Shown here in pieces: positions 1-13,068 of a stretch of 64,000 bases of DNA; the stretch's first letter is position 1, and each line of letters starts with the position of its first letter. The notes under the pieces were generated by a model. It made no database searches. It was not told the DNA's origin and saw only the letters and a program-made list of their open reading frames with translations. Source of the DNA: Aurelia coerulea (Eukaryota; Cnidaria; Scyphozoa; Semaeostomeae; Ulmaridae); assembly GCA_039566865.1 (NCBI GenBank), contig CM076951.1, forward strand, positions 16,377,484 to 16,441,483, written 5' to 3'. A program made the translations under genes and the position numbers.

Positions 1-1374
1 TTAATCGATGTTTGTTGATGCAGTAAAGCTAAAATAAGACTAAAGAAAAAATTAATGTCTATAGTAATGTTTGCAAGAATGGTTGCTGCAGCACTAATAT
101 AGTACTATAAAAGAAATTGTTGGCAGAATTAAAGTTTTAAAGAACGATGAGCGCAATACTCTTTATAATATGAATTGTAGCTAATAAAGTGCGTTAATCC
201 ACACTTTTTGTGTTTATACTTTGTTTTCTTTGAGAAAATAAACATTTAATTAATCGATGTTTGTTGATGCAGTAAAGCTAGAAAAAGACTAAAAAAGAAC
301 TATTGTCTATAGTAATCTTTCCAAGATTGGTTGTTGCAGCACTAATATAGTGCTATATAAGAAGAAGCTGGCAGAACTCAAGTTTTGAAGAACGATGAGC
401 GCAATACTCTTTATAATATGAATTGTAGCTAATAAAGTGCGTTAAACCACACTTTTTGTGGTTTTATTTTGTTTCCTTTGAGAAAATAAACATTTAATTA
501 ATCGATGTTTGTTGATTTGTTTAAGCTGAAATAAGAATAAAGAAGGAACTAATGTTTAAAGTAATGTTTCCAAGATTGGTTGTTGCAGCACTAATATAGT
601 GCTTTATAAGAAGAAGCTGCCAGAACTCAAGTTTTGAAGAACGATGAGCGCAATACTCTTTATAATATGAATTGTAGCTAATAAAGTGAGTTAATCTACA
701 TTTTTTGTCTTTATATTTTGTTTTCTTTGAGAAAATAAACATTTAATTAATCGATGTTTGTTCATGCAGTAAAGCTGAAAATAAAACTAAAGAAAGAACT
801 AATGTCTATAGTAATGTTTCCAAAAATGGTTGCTGCAACACTAATATAGTGCCATAAAAGTAGTTGCTTGCAGAACTAAAGTTTTAAAGAACGATGAGCA
901 TAATACTCTTTATAATATGAATTGTAGCTAATAAAGTGCGTTAATCCACACTTTTTGTGTTTATATTTTGTTTTCTTTGAGAAAATAAACTTTAATTAAT
1001 CGATGTTTGTTGATGCAGTAAAGCTAGAAAAAGACTAAAAAAGAACTATTGTCTATAGTAATCTTTCCAAGATTGGTTGTTGCAGCACTAATATAGTGCT
1101 TTATAAGAAGAAGCTGGCAGAACTCAAGTTTTGAAGAACGATGAGCGCAATACTCTTTATAATATGAATTGTAGCTAATAAAGTGCGTTAAACCACACTT
1201 TTTGTGGTTTTATTTTGTTTTACTTGAGAAAATAAACTTTAATTAATCGATGTTTGTTGATGAGTTAAAGCTAAAATAAGACTAAAGAAAAAACTAATGC
1301 TCAAAGTAATGTTTCCAAGAATGGTTGCTCTAGTACTAATATAGTGCTATATCAGAAGTAGCTGGCAGAACTCA

Positions 1375-2985
1375 AGTTTTAAAGAACGATGAGCATAATA
1401 CTCTTTATAATCTAAATTGTAGCTAATAATGTGCGTTAAACCACACTTTTTGTGGTTTTATTTTGTCTTCTTTGAGAAATTAAACATTTAATTATACGAT
1501 GTTTGTTGATGAGTTAAAGCTAAAATAAGACTAAAGAAAAACTAATGTCGATAGTAATGTTTCCAAAAATGGTTGCTGCAGCACTAATATAGTACTATAA
1601 AAGAAGTAGTTGGCAGAACTCAAGTTTTAAAGAACTATGAGCGCTATACTCTTTATAATATGAATTGTAGCTAATAAAGTGAGTTAATCTACATTTTTTG
1701 TCTTTATATTTTGTTTTCTTTGAGAAAATAAACATTTAATTAATCGATGTTTGTTCATGCAGTAAAGCTAAAATAAGACTAAAGAAAGAACTAATGTCTA
1801 TAGTAATGTTTCCAAAAATGGTTGCTGCAACACTAATATAGTGCCATAAAAGTAGTTGCTGGCAGAACTAAAGTTTTAAAGAACGATGAGCATAATACTC
1901 TTTATAATATGAATTGTAGCTAATAAAGTGCGTTAAACCACACTTTTTGTGGTTTTTTTTTCTTTGAGAAAATAAACATTTAATTAAACGATGTTTGTTG
2001 AATAGTTAAAGCTAAAATAAGACTAAAGAAAAAAATAATGCCCAAAGTGATGTTTCCAAGAATGGTTGCTGCAGTACTACTATATAAGAAGTAGCTGCCA
2101 GAACTCAAGTTTTAAAGAACTATGAGCGATATACTCTTTATAATATGAATTGCAGCTAATAAAGTGAGTTAATCTACATTTTTTGTCTTTATATTTTGTT
2201 TTCTTTGAGAAAATAAACATTTAATTAATCGATGTTTGTTCATGCAGTAAAGCTAAAATAAGACTAAAGAAAGAACTAATGTCTATAGTAATGTTTCCAA
2301 AAATGGTTGCTGCAACACTAATATAGTGAAATAAAAGTAGTTGCTTGCAGAACTAAAGTTTTAAAGAACGATGAGCATAATACTCTTTATAATATGAATT
2401 GTAGCTAATAAAGTGCGTTAAACCACACTTTTTGTGGTTTTATGTTGTTTTCTTTGAGAAAATAAACATTTAATTAATCGATGTTTGTTGATGCAGTAAA
2501 GCTAGAAAAAGACTAAAAAAGAACTAATGTCTATAGTAATCTTTCCAAGATTGGTTGTTGCAGCACTAATATAGTGCTCTATAAGAAGTAGCTTGCAGAA
2601 CTCAAGTTTTGAAGAACGAGGAGCGCAATACTCTTTATAATATGAATTGTAGCTAATAAAGTGCGTTAAACCACACTTTTTGTGGTTTTATTTTGTTTTA
2701 TTTGAGAAAATAAACATTTAATTAATCGATGTTTGTTGATTTGTTTAAGCTAAAATAAGACTAAAGAAAAAACTAATGCTCAAAGTAATGTTTCCAAGAA
2801 TGGTTGCTGCAGTACTAATATAGTGCTATATAAGAAGTAGCTGGCAGAACTCAAGTTTTAAAGAACTATGAGCGCAATACTCTTTATAAAATGAATTGTA
2901 GCTAATAAAGTGCTTTAAACAACACTTTTTGTGGTTTTATTTTCTTTTCTTTGAGAAAATAAACATTTAATTAATCGATGTTTGT
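1375..2985. repeat. Dispersed 1.6-kb satellite block, copy 1 of 4
   Basis: Starts near agcataatactc...aatctaaattg and is marked by gagaaattaaac, a monomer with a ~9-bp internal deletion (gcagtactactatataag), gttgaatagttaaag and agtgaaataaaag. Copies lie at about 8575-10185, 19775-21385 and 24735-26345, at offsets of 7200, 11199 and 4959. All markers keep the same order. Confidence 0.88.
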
Positions 2986-3769
2986 TGATTTGTTTAAGCT
3001 AAAATAAGACTAAAGAAAGAACTAATGTTTAAAGTAATGTTTCCAAGAATGGTTGCTGCAGTACTAATATAGTGCTATATAAGAAGTGGCTGGCAGAACT
3101 CAAGTTTTAAAGAACTATGAGCGCAATACTCTTTATAATATGAATTGTAGCTAATAAAGTGAGTTAATCTACATTTTTTGTCGTTATATTTTCTTTTCTT
3201 TGAGAAAATAAACATTTAATTAATCGATGTTTGTTGTTGATGCAGTAAAGCTAGAAAAAGATTAAAAAAGAACTGTTTCCAAGTAATGTTTCCAAAAATG
3301 GTTGCTGCAACACTAATATAGTGCCATAAAAGAAGTTGCTGGCAGAACTAAAGTTTTAAAGAACGATCAGCGCAATACTCTTTATAATATGAATTGTAGC
3401 TAATAAAGTGCGTTAATATACACCTTTTCTGGTTTAATTTTGTTTTCTTTGAGAAAATAAATATTTAATTAAACGATGTTTGTTGATGAGTTAAAGCTAA
3501 AATAAGACTAAGGAAAAAACTAATGTCTATAGTAATGTTTCCATGAATGGTTGCTGCAGCACTAATATAGTACTATAAAAGAAGTAGTTGGCAGAATTAT
3601 AGTTTTAAAGAATGATGAGCGCAATACTCTTTATAATATGAATTGTAGCTAATAAAGTGCGTTAAACCACACTTTTTGTGGTTTTATTCTGTTTTCTTTG
3701 AGAAAATAAACATTTAATTAAACGATGTCTGTTGATGAGTTAAAGCTGAAATAAGACTAAAGAAAGAAC

Positions 3770-4575
3770 TAATGTCTATAGTAATGTTTCCAAAAATGGT
3801 TGCTGCAACACTAATATAGTACCATAAAAGTAGTTGCTGGCAGAACTAAAATTTTAAAGAACGATGAGCGCAACACTCTTTATAATATGAATTGTAGCTA
3901 ATAAAGTGCGTTAAACCACACTTTTTGTGGTTTTATTCTGTTTTCTTTGAGAAAATAAACATTTAATTAAACGATGTCTGTTGATGAGTTAAAGCTAAAA
4001 GAAGTCTAAAGAAAAAACTATTGCTCAAAGTAATGTTTCCAAGAATGGTTGATGCAGTTCTAATATAGTGCTATATAAGAAGTAGCTGGCAGAACTCAAG
4101 TTTTAAAGAACTATGAGCGCAATAATCTTTATAATGTGAATTGTAGCTAATAAAGTGAGTTAATCCACACTTTTTGTGGTTTTATTTTTTTTTCTTTGAG
4201 AAAATAAACATTCAATTAATCGATGTTTGTTGATGCAGTAAAGCTAGAAAAAGACTAAAAAAGAACTAATGTCTATAGTAATCTTTCCAAGATTGGTTGT
4301 TGCAGCACTAATATAGTGCTCTATAAGAAGTAGCTGGCAGAACTCAAGTTTTGAAGAACGAGGAGCGCAATACTCTTTATAATATGAATTATAGCTAATA
4401 AAGTGCGTTAAACCACAATTTTTTGTCTTTATATTTTGTTTTCTTTGAGAAAATAAACATTTCATTAATCGATGTTTGTTGATGCAGTAAAGCTAAAATA
4501 AGACTAAAGAAAGAACTAATGTCTATAGTAATGTTTCCAAAAATAGTTGCTGCAACACTAATATAGTACCATAAA
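3770..4575. repeat. 0.8-kb satellite block present three times (copy 1)
   Basis: Carries a taccataaaagtagttgctgg monomer, a gttgatgcagttctaatatag monomer and a monomer with an attatagctaataaag tail. Copies lie at about 6504-7309 and 7748-8553, offsets 2734 (11 monomers) and 1244 (5 monomers). A 73-codon minus-strand frame at the same place in each copy (4244, 6978, 8222) is a shadow of this duplication, not a gene family. Confidence 0.85.
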
Positions 4576-5610
4576 AGTAGTAGCTTGCAGAACTCAAGTT
4601 TTGAAGAACGAGGAGCGCAATACTCTTTATAATATGAATTGTAGCTAATAAAGTGCGTTAAACCACACTTTTTGTGGTTTTATTTTGTTTTATTTGAGAA
4701 AATAAACATTTAATTAATCGATGTTTGTTGATTTGTTTAAGCTAAAATAAGACTAAAGAAAAAACTAATGCTCAAAGTAATGTTTCCAAGAATGGTTGCT
4801 GCAGTACTAATATAGTGCTATATAAGAAGTAGCTGGCAGAACTCAAGTTTTAAAGAACTATGAGCGCAATACTCTTTATAAAATGAATTGTAGCTAATAA
4901 AGTGCTTTAAACAACACTTTTTGTGGTTTTATTTTCTTTTCTTTGAGAAAATAAACATTTAATTAATCGATGTTTGTTGATTTGTTTAAGCTAAAATAAG
5001 ACTAAAGAAAGAACTAATGTTTAAAGTAATGTTTCCAAGAATGGTTGCTGCAGTACTAATATAGTGCTATATAAGAAGTGGCTGGCAGAACTCAAGTTTT
5101 AAAGAACTATGAGCGCAATACTCTTTATAATATGAATTGTAGCTAATAAAGTGAGTTAATCTACATTTTTTGTCGTTATATTTTCTTTTCTTTGAGAAAA
5201 TAAACATTTAATTAATCGATGTTTGTTGATGCAGTAAAGCTAGAAAAAGATTAAAAAAGAACTGTTTCCAAGTAATGTTTCCAAAAATGGTTGCTGCAAC
5301 ACTAATATAGTGCCATAAAAGAAGTTGCTGGCAGAACTAAAGTTTTAAAGAACGATCAGCGCAATACTCTTTATAATATGAATTGTAGCTAATAAAGTGC
5401 GTTAATATACACCTTTTCTGGTTTAATTTTGTTTTCTTTGAGAAAATAAATATTTAATTAAACGATGTTTGTTGATGAGTTAAAGCTAAAATAAGACTAA
5501 GGAAAAAACTAATGTCTATAGTAATGTTTCCATGAATGGTTGCTGCAGCACTAATATAGTACTATAAAAGAAGTAGTTGGCAGAATTATAGTTTTAAAGA
5601 ATGATGAGCG
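4575..5610. repeat. 1.03-kb conversion-like patch, copy of 2582-3610
   Basis: Matches 2582-3610 almost base for base. Both carry the otherwise unseen word aactgtttccaagtaatg, near 3270 and 5260; I see only a 3-base length difference (ttgttgttgatg versus ttgttgatg). Upstream of 4575 the sequence follows the block also seen before 7309. Downstream of about 5610 it follows the tatgatatgtattg family seen at 7361. Both switches fall inside monomers. Confidence 0.8.
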
Positions 5611-8574
5611 CAATACTCTTTATGATATGTATTGTAGCTAATAAAGTGCGTTAAACCACACTTTTTGTGGTTTTATTTTGTTTTCTTTGAGAAAATAAAC
5701 ATTCAATTAATCGATGTTTGTTGATGCAGTAAAGCTAAAATTAGACTAAAAAAAGAACTCATGTCTATAGTAATGTTTCCAAGAATGGTTGCTGCAGCAC
5801 TAATCTAGTGATACAAAAGAAGTAGCTGGCAGAACTAAAATTTTAAAGAACCATGAGCGCAATACTCTTTATAATATGAATTGTAGCTAATAAAGTGCGT
5901 TAAACCACAATTTGTGTGGTTTTATTTTGTTTTCTTTGAGAAAATAAACATTTAATTAGTCGATGTTTGTTCATGCATTGAAGCTAGAAAAAGACTAAAA
6001 AAGAACTAATGTCTATAGTAATCTTTCCATGATTGGTTGTTGCAGCACTAATATAGTGCTCTATAAGAAGTAGCTGGCAGAACTCAAGTTTTGAAGAACG
6101 AGGAGCGCAATACTCTTTATAATATGAATTGTAGCTAATAAAGTGCGTTAAACAACACTTTTTGTGGTTTTATTCTGTTTTCTTTGAGAAAATAAACATT
6201 TAATTAAACGATGTTTGTTGATGAGTTAAAGCTAAAAGAAGTATAAAGAAAAAACTAATGCTCAAAGTAATGTTTTCAAGAATGGTTGCTGCAGTTCTAA
6301 TATAGTGCTATATAAGAAGTAGATGGCAGAACTCAAGTTTTAAAGAACCATGAGCGCAATACTCTTTATAATATGAATTGTAGGTAATAAAGTGCGTTAA
6401 ACCACAATTTTTGTGGTTTTATTTTTTTTTCTTTGAGAAAATAAACATTCAATTAATCGATGTTTGTTGATGCAGTGAAGCTAGAAAAAGACTAAAAAAG
6501 AACTAATGTCTATAGTAATGTTTCCAAAAATGGTTGCTGCAACACTAATATAGTACCATAAAAGTAGTTGCTGGCAGAACTAAAATTTTAAAGAACGATG
6601 AGCGCAACACTCTTTATAATATGAATTGTAGCTAATAAAGTGCGTTAAACCACACTTTTTGTGGTTTTATTCTGTTTTCTTTGAGAAAATAAACATTTAA
6701 TTAAACGATGTCTGTTGATGAGTTAAAGCTAAAAGAAGTCTAAAGAAAAAACTATTGCTCAAAGTAATGTTTCCAAGAATGGTTGATGCAGTTCTAATAT
6801 AGTGCTATATAAGAAGTAGCTGGCAGAACTCAAGTTTTAAAGAACTATGAGCGCAATAATCTTTATAATGTGAATTGTAGCTAATAAAGTGAGTTAATCC
6901 ACACTTTTTGTGGTTTTATTTTTTTTTCTTTGAGAAAATAAACATTCAATTAATCGATGTTTGTTGATGCAGTAAAGCTAGAAAAAGACTAAAAAAGAAC
7001 TAATGTCTATAGTAATCTTTCCAAGATTGGTTGTTGCAGCACTAATATAGTGCTCTATAAGAAGTAGCTGGCAGAACTCAAGTTTTGAAGAACGAGGAGC
7101 GCAATACTCTTTATAATATGAATTATAGCTAATAAAGTGCGTTAAACCACAATTTTTTGTCTTTATATTTTGTTTTCTTTGAGAAAATAAACATTTCATT
7201 AATCGATGTTTGTTGATGCAGTAAAGCTAAAATAAGACTAAAGAAAGAACTAATGTCTATAGTAATGTTTCCAAAAATAGTTGCTGCAACACTAATATAG
7301 TACCATAAAAGTAGTTGCTGGCAGAACTAAAGTTTTAAAGAATGATGAGCGCAATACTCTTTATGATATGTATTGTAGCTAATAAAGTGCGTTAAACCAC
7401 ACTTTTTGTGGTTTTATTTTGTTTTCTTTGAGAAAATAAACATTCAATTAATCGATGTTTGTTGATGCAGTAAAGCTAAAATTAGACTAAAAAAAGAACT
7501 CATGTCTATAGTAATGTTTCCAAGAATGGTTGCTGCAGCACTAATCTAGTGATACAAAAGAAGTAGCTGGCAGAACTAAAATTTTAAAGAACCATGAGCG
7601 CAATACTCTTTATAATATGAATTGTAGGTAATAAAGTGCGTTAAACCACAATTTGTGTGGTTTTATTTTGTTTTCTTTGAGAAAATAAACATTTAATTAG
7701 TCGATGTTTGTTCATGCATTGCAGCTAGAAAAAGACTAAAAAAGAACTAATGTCTATAGTAATGTTTCCAAAAATGGTTGCTGCAACACTAATATAGTAC
7801 CATAAAAGTAGTTGCTGGCAGAACTAAAATTTTAAAGAACGATGAGCGCAACACTCTTTATAATATGAATTGTAGCTAATAACGTGCGTTAAACCACACT
7901 TTTTGTGGTTTTATTCTGTTTTCTTTGAGAAAATAAACATTTAATTAAACGATGTCTGTTGATGAGTTAAAGCTAAAAGAAGTCTAAAGAAAAAACTATT
8001 GCTCAAAGTAATGTTTCCAAGAATGGTTGATGCAGTTCTAATATAGTGCTATATAAGAAGTAGCTGGCAGAACTCAAGTTTTAAAGAACTATGAGCGCAA
8101 TAATCTTTATAATGTGAATTGTAGCTAATAAAGTGAGTTAATCCACACTTTTTGTGGTTTTATTTTTTTTTCTTTGAGAAAATAAACATTCAATTAATCG
8201 ATGTTTGTTGATGCAGTAAAGCTAGAAAAAGACTAAAAAAGAACTAATGTCTATAGTAATCTTTCCAAGATTGGTTGTTGCAGCACTAATATAGTGCTCT
8301 ATAAGAAGTAGCTGGCAGAACTCAAGTTTTGAAGAACGAGGAGCGCAATACTCTTTATAATATGAATTATAGCTAATAAAGTGCGTTAAACCACAATTTT
8401 TTGTCTTTATATTTTGTTTTCTTTGAGAAAATAAACATTTCATTAATCGATGTTTGTTGATGCAGTAAAGCTAAAATAAGACTAAAGAAAGAACTAATGT
8501 CTATAGTAATGTTTCCAAAAATGGTTGCTGCAACACTAATATAGTACCATAAAAGTAGTTGCTGGCAGAAATAA

Positions 8575-10185
8575 AGTTTTAAAGAACGATGAGCATAATA
8601 CTCTTTATAATCTAAATTGTAGCTAATAATGTGCGTTAAACCACACTTTTTGTGGTTTTATTTTGTTTTCTTTGAGAAATTAAACATTTAATTAAACGAT
8701 GTTTGTTGATGAGTTAAAGCTAAAATAAGACTAAAGAAAAAACTAATGTCTATAGTAATGTTTCCAAAAATGGTTGCTGCAGCACTAATATAGTACTATA
8801 AAAGAAGTAGTTGGCAGAACTCAAGTTTTAAAGAACTATGAGCGCTATACTCTTTATAATATGAATTGTAGCTAATAAAGTGAGTTAATCTACATTTTTT
8901 GTCTTTATATTTTGTTTTCTTTGAGAAAATAAACATTTAATTAATCGATGTTTGTTCATGCAGTAAAGCTAAAATAAGACTAAAGAAAGAACTAATGTCT
9001 ATAGTAATGTTTCCAAAAATGGTTGCTGCAACACTAATATAGTGCCATAAAAGTAGTTGCTGGCAGAACTAAAGTTTTAAAGAACGATTAGCATAATACT
9101 CTTTATAATATGAATTGTAGCTAATAAAGTGCGTTAAACCACACTTTTTGTGGTTTTTTTTTCTTTGAGAAAATAAACATTTAATTAAACGATGTTTGTT
9201 GAATAGTTAAAGCTAAAATAAGACTAAAGAAAAAAATAATGCCCAAAGTAATGTTTCCAAGAATGGTTGCTGCAGTACTACTATATAAGAAGTAGCTGCC
9301 AGAACTCAAGTTTTAAAGAACTATGAGCGCTATACTCTTTATAATATGAATTGCAGCTAATAAAGTGAGTTAATCTACATTTTTTGTCTTTATATTTTGT
9401 TTTCTTTGAGAAAATAAACATTTAATTAATCGATGTTTGTTCATGCAGTAAAGCTAAAATAAGACTAAAGAAAGAACTAATGTCTATAGTAATGTTTCCA
9501 AAAATGGTTGCTGCAACACTAATATAGTGAAATAAAAGTAGTTGCTTGCAGAACTAAAGTTTTAAAGAACGATGAGCATAATACTCTTTATAATATGAAT
9601 TGTAGCTAATAAAGTGCGTTAAACCACACTTTTTGTGGTTTTATTTTGTTTTCTTTGAGAAAATAAACATTTAATTAATCGATGTTTGTTGATGCAGTAA
9701 AGCTAGAAAAAGACTAAAAAAGAACTAATGTCTATAGTAATCTTTCCAAGATTGGTTGTTGCAGCACTAATATAGTGCTCTATAAGAAGTAGCTTGCAGA
9801 ACTCAAGTTTTGAAGAACGAGGAGCGCAATACTCTTTATAATATGAATTGTAGCTAATAAAGTGCGTTAAACCACACTTTTTGTGGTTTTATTTTGTTTT
9901 CTTTGAGAAAATAAACATTTAATTAATCGATGTTTGTTGATTTGTTTAAGCTAAAATAAGACTAAAGAAAAAACTAATGCTCAAAGTAATGTTTCCAAGA
10001 ATGGTTGCTGCAGTACTAATATAGTGCTATATAAGAAGTAGCTGGCAGAACTCAAGTTTTAAAGAACTATGAGCGCAATACTCTTTATAAAATGAATTGT
10101 AGCTAATAAAGTGCTTTAAACAACACTTTTTGTGGTTTTATTTTCTTTTCTTTGAGAAAATAAACATTTAATTAATCGATGTTTG
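8575..10185. repeat. Dispersed 1.6-kb satellite block, copy 2 of 4
   Basis: Marker for marker the same as copy 1. It lies inside a longer tract (about 8.0-11.7 kb) that is repeated at about 19.2-22.9 kb with an almost constant offset of 11198-11199, or 45 monomers. Confidence 0.88.
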
Positions 10186-13068
10186 TTGATTTGTTTAAGC
10201 TAAAATAAGACTAAAGAAAAAACTAATGCTCAAAGTAATGTTTCCAAGAATGGTTGCTGCAGTACTAATCTAGTGCTATATAAGAAGTGGCTGGCAGAAC
10301 TCAAGTTTTGAAGAAATATGAGCGCAATACTCTTTATAATATGAATTGTAGCTAATAAAGTGAGTTAATCTACATTTTTTGTCTTTATATTTTGTTTTCT
10401 TTGAGAAAATAAACATTGAATTAATCGATGTTTGTTCATGCATTAAAGCTAAAATAAGACTAAAGAAAGAACTAATGTCTATAGAAACGTTTCCAAAAAT
10501 GGTTGCTGCAACACTAATATAGTGCCATAAAAGTAGTTGCTGGCAAAACTAAAGATTTAAAGAACGATGAGCATAATACTCTTTATAATATGAATTGTAG
10601 CTAATAAAGTGCGTTAATCCACATTTTTTGTCTTTATATTTTGTTTTATTTGCGACAATAAACAATTAAATAATCGATGTTTGTTGATGCAAAAATGCTA
10701 AAATAAGACTAAAAAAGAATTAATTTCTATAGTAATGTTTCCAAGAATGGTTGCTGCAACACTAATATAGTACCATAAAAGTAGTTGCTGGCAGAACTAA
10801 AGTTTTAAAGAACGATGAGCGCAACACTCTTTATAATATGAATTGTAGCTAATAAAGTGCGTTAAACCACACTTTTTGTGGTTTTATTCTGTTTTCTGTG
10901 AGAAAATAAACATTTAATTAAACGATGTTTGTTGATGAGTTAAAGCTAAAAGAAGTCTAAAGAAAAAACTAATGCTAAAAGTAATGTTTCCAAGAATGGT
11001 TGCTGCAGTACTAATATAGTGCTATATATGAAGTAGCTGGCAGAACTCAAGTTTTAAAGAACTATGAGCGCAATACTCTTTATAAAATGAATTGTAGCTA
11101 ATAAAGTGCTTTAAACAACACTTTTTGTGGTTTTATTTTCTTTTCTTTGAGAAAATAAACATTTAATTAATCGATGTTTGTTGATTTGTTTAAGCTAAAA
11201 TAAGACTAAAGAAAAAACTAATGCTCAAAGTAATGTTTCCAAGAATGGTTGCTGCAGTACTAATCTAGTGCTATATAAGAAGTGGCTGGCAGAACTCAAG
11301 TTTTAAAGAACTATGAGCGCAATACTCTTTATAATATGAATTGTAGCTAATAAAGTGAGTTAATCTACATTTTTTGTCTTTATATTTTGTTTTCTTTGAG
11401 AAAATAAACATTGAATTAATCGATGATTGTTCATGCATTAAAGCTAAAATAAGACTAAAGAAAGAACTAATGTCTATAGTAACGTTTCCAAAAATGGTTG
11501 CTGCAACACTAATATAGTGCCATAAAAGTAGTTGCTGGCAGAACTAAAGTTTTAAAGAACGATGAGCATAATACTCTTTATAATATGAATTGTAGCTAAT
11601 AAAGTGCGTTAATCCACATTTTTTGTCTTTATATTTTGTTTTATTTGCGAAAATAAACAATTAATTAATCGATGTTTGTTGATGCAGTAAAGCTAAAATA
11701 AGACTAAAAAAGAACTAATGTCTATAGTAATGTTTCCAAGAATGGTTGCTGCAGTACTAATATAGTACTATAAAAGTAGTTGCTGGCAGAACTAAAGTTT
11801 TAAAGAACGATGAGCGCAATACTCTTTATAATATGAATTGTAGCTAATAAAGTGTGTTAAACCACTTTTTTTGTGGTTTTATTTTGTTTTCTTTGAGAAA
11901 ATAAACATTTGATTAAACGATGTTTGTTGATGAGTTAAAGCTAAAATAAGACTAAAGAAAAAACTAATGCTCAAAGTAATGTTTCCAAGAATGGTTGATG
12001 CAGTACTAATATAGTGCTATATAAGAAGTAGCTGGCAGAACTCAAGTTTTAAAGAACTATGAGCGCAATACTCTTTATAAAATGAATTGTAGCTAATAAA
12101 GTGCTTTAAACAACACTTTTTGTGGTTTTATTTTCTTTTCTTTGAGAAAATAAACATTTAATTAATCGATGTTTGTTGATTTGTTTAAGCTAAAATAAGA
12201 CTAAAGAAAGAACTAATGTTTAAAGTAATGTTTCCAAGAATGGTTGCTGCAGTACTAATCTAGTGCTATATAAGAAGTGGCTGGCAGAACTCAAGTTTTG
12301 AAGAACTATGAGCGCAATACTCTTTATAATATGAATTGTAGCTAATAAAGTGAGTTAATCTACATTTTTTGTCTTTATATTTTGTTTTCTTTGAGAAAAT
12401 AAACATTGAATTAATCGATGTTTGTTCATGCATTAAAGCTAAAATAAGACTAAAGAAAGAACTAATGTCTATAGAAACGTTTCCAAAAATGGTTGCTGCA
12501 ACACTAATATAGTGCCATAAAAGTAGTTGCTGGCAAAACTAAAGTTTTAAAGAACGATGAGCATAATACTCTTTATAATATGAATTGTAGCTAATAAAGT
12601 GCGTTAATCCACATTTTTTGTCTTTATATTTTGTTTTATTTGCGAAAATAAACAATTAAATAATCGATGTTTGTTGATGCAAAAATGCTAAAATAAGACT
12701 AAAAAAGAATTAATTTCTATAGTAATGTTTCCAAGAATGGTTGCTGCAGCACTAATATAGTACTATAAAAGAAGTAGTTGGCAGAATTATAGTTTTAAAG
12801 AACGATGAGCGCAATACTCTTTATGATATGTATTGTAGCTAATAAAGTGCGTTAAACCACACTTTTTGTGGTTTTATTTTGTTTTCTTTGAGAAAATAAA
12901 CATTCAATTAATCGATGTTTGTTGATGCAGTAAAGCTAAAATTAGACTAAAAAAAGAACTCATGTCTATAGTAATGTTTCCAAGAATGGTTGCTGCAGCA
13001 CTAATCTAGTGATACAAAAGAAGTAGCTGGCAGAACTAAAATTTTAAAGAACCATGAGCGCAATACTC
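10083..13068. repeat. Tetrameric higher-order repeat, three 995-bp units
   Basis: The rare word ctttataaaatg occurs at 10083, 11078 and 12073, exactly 995 bases apart. Within each unit the four monomer tails follow one order: the aacaacac variant of the hairpin tail, aatctacattttttgtc, aatccacattttttgtc, then the full aaaccacac hairpin tail. Other markers repeat in step: ttgatttgtttaag near 10186, 11182 and 12177, and tttgcga(a/c)aataaac near 10650, 11646 and 12641. This is true higher-order structure, not only monomer tandemness. Confidence 0.88.
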
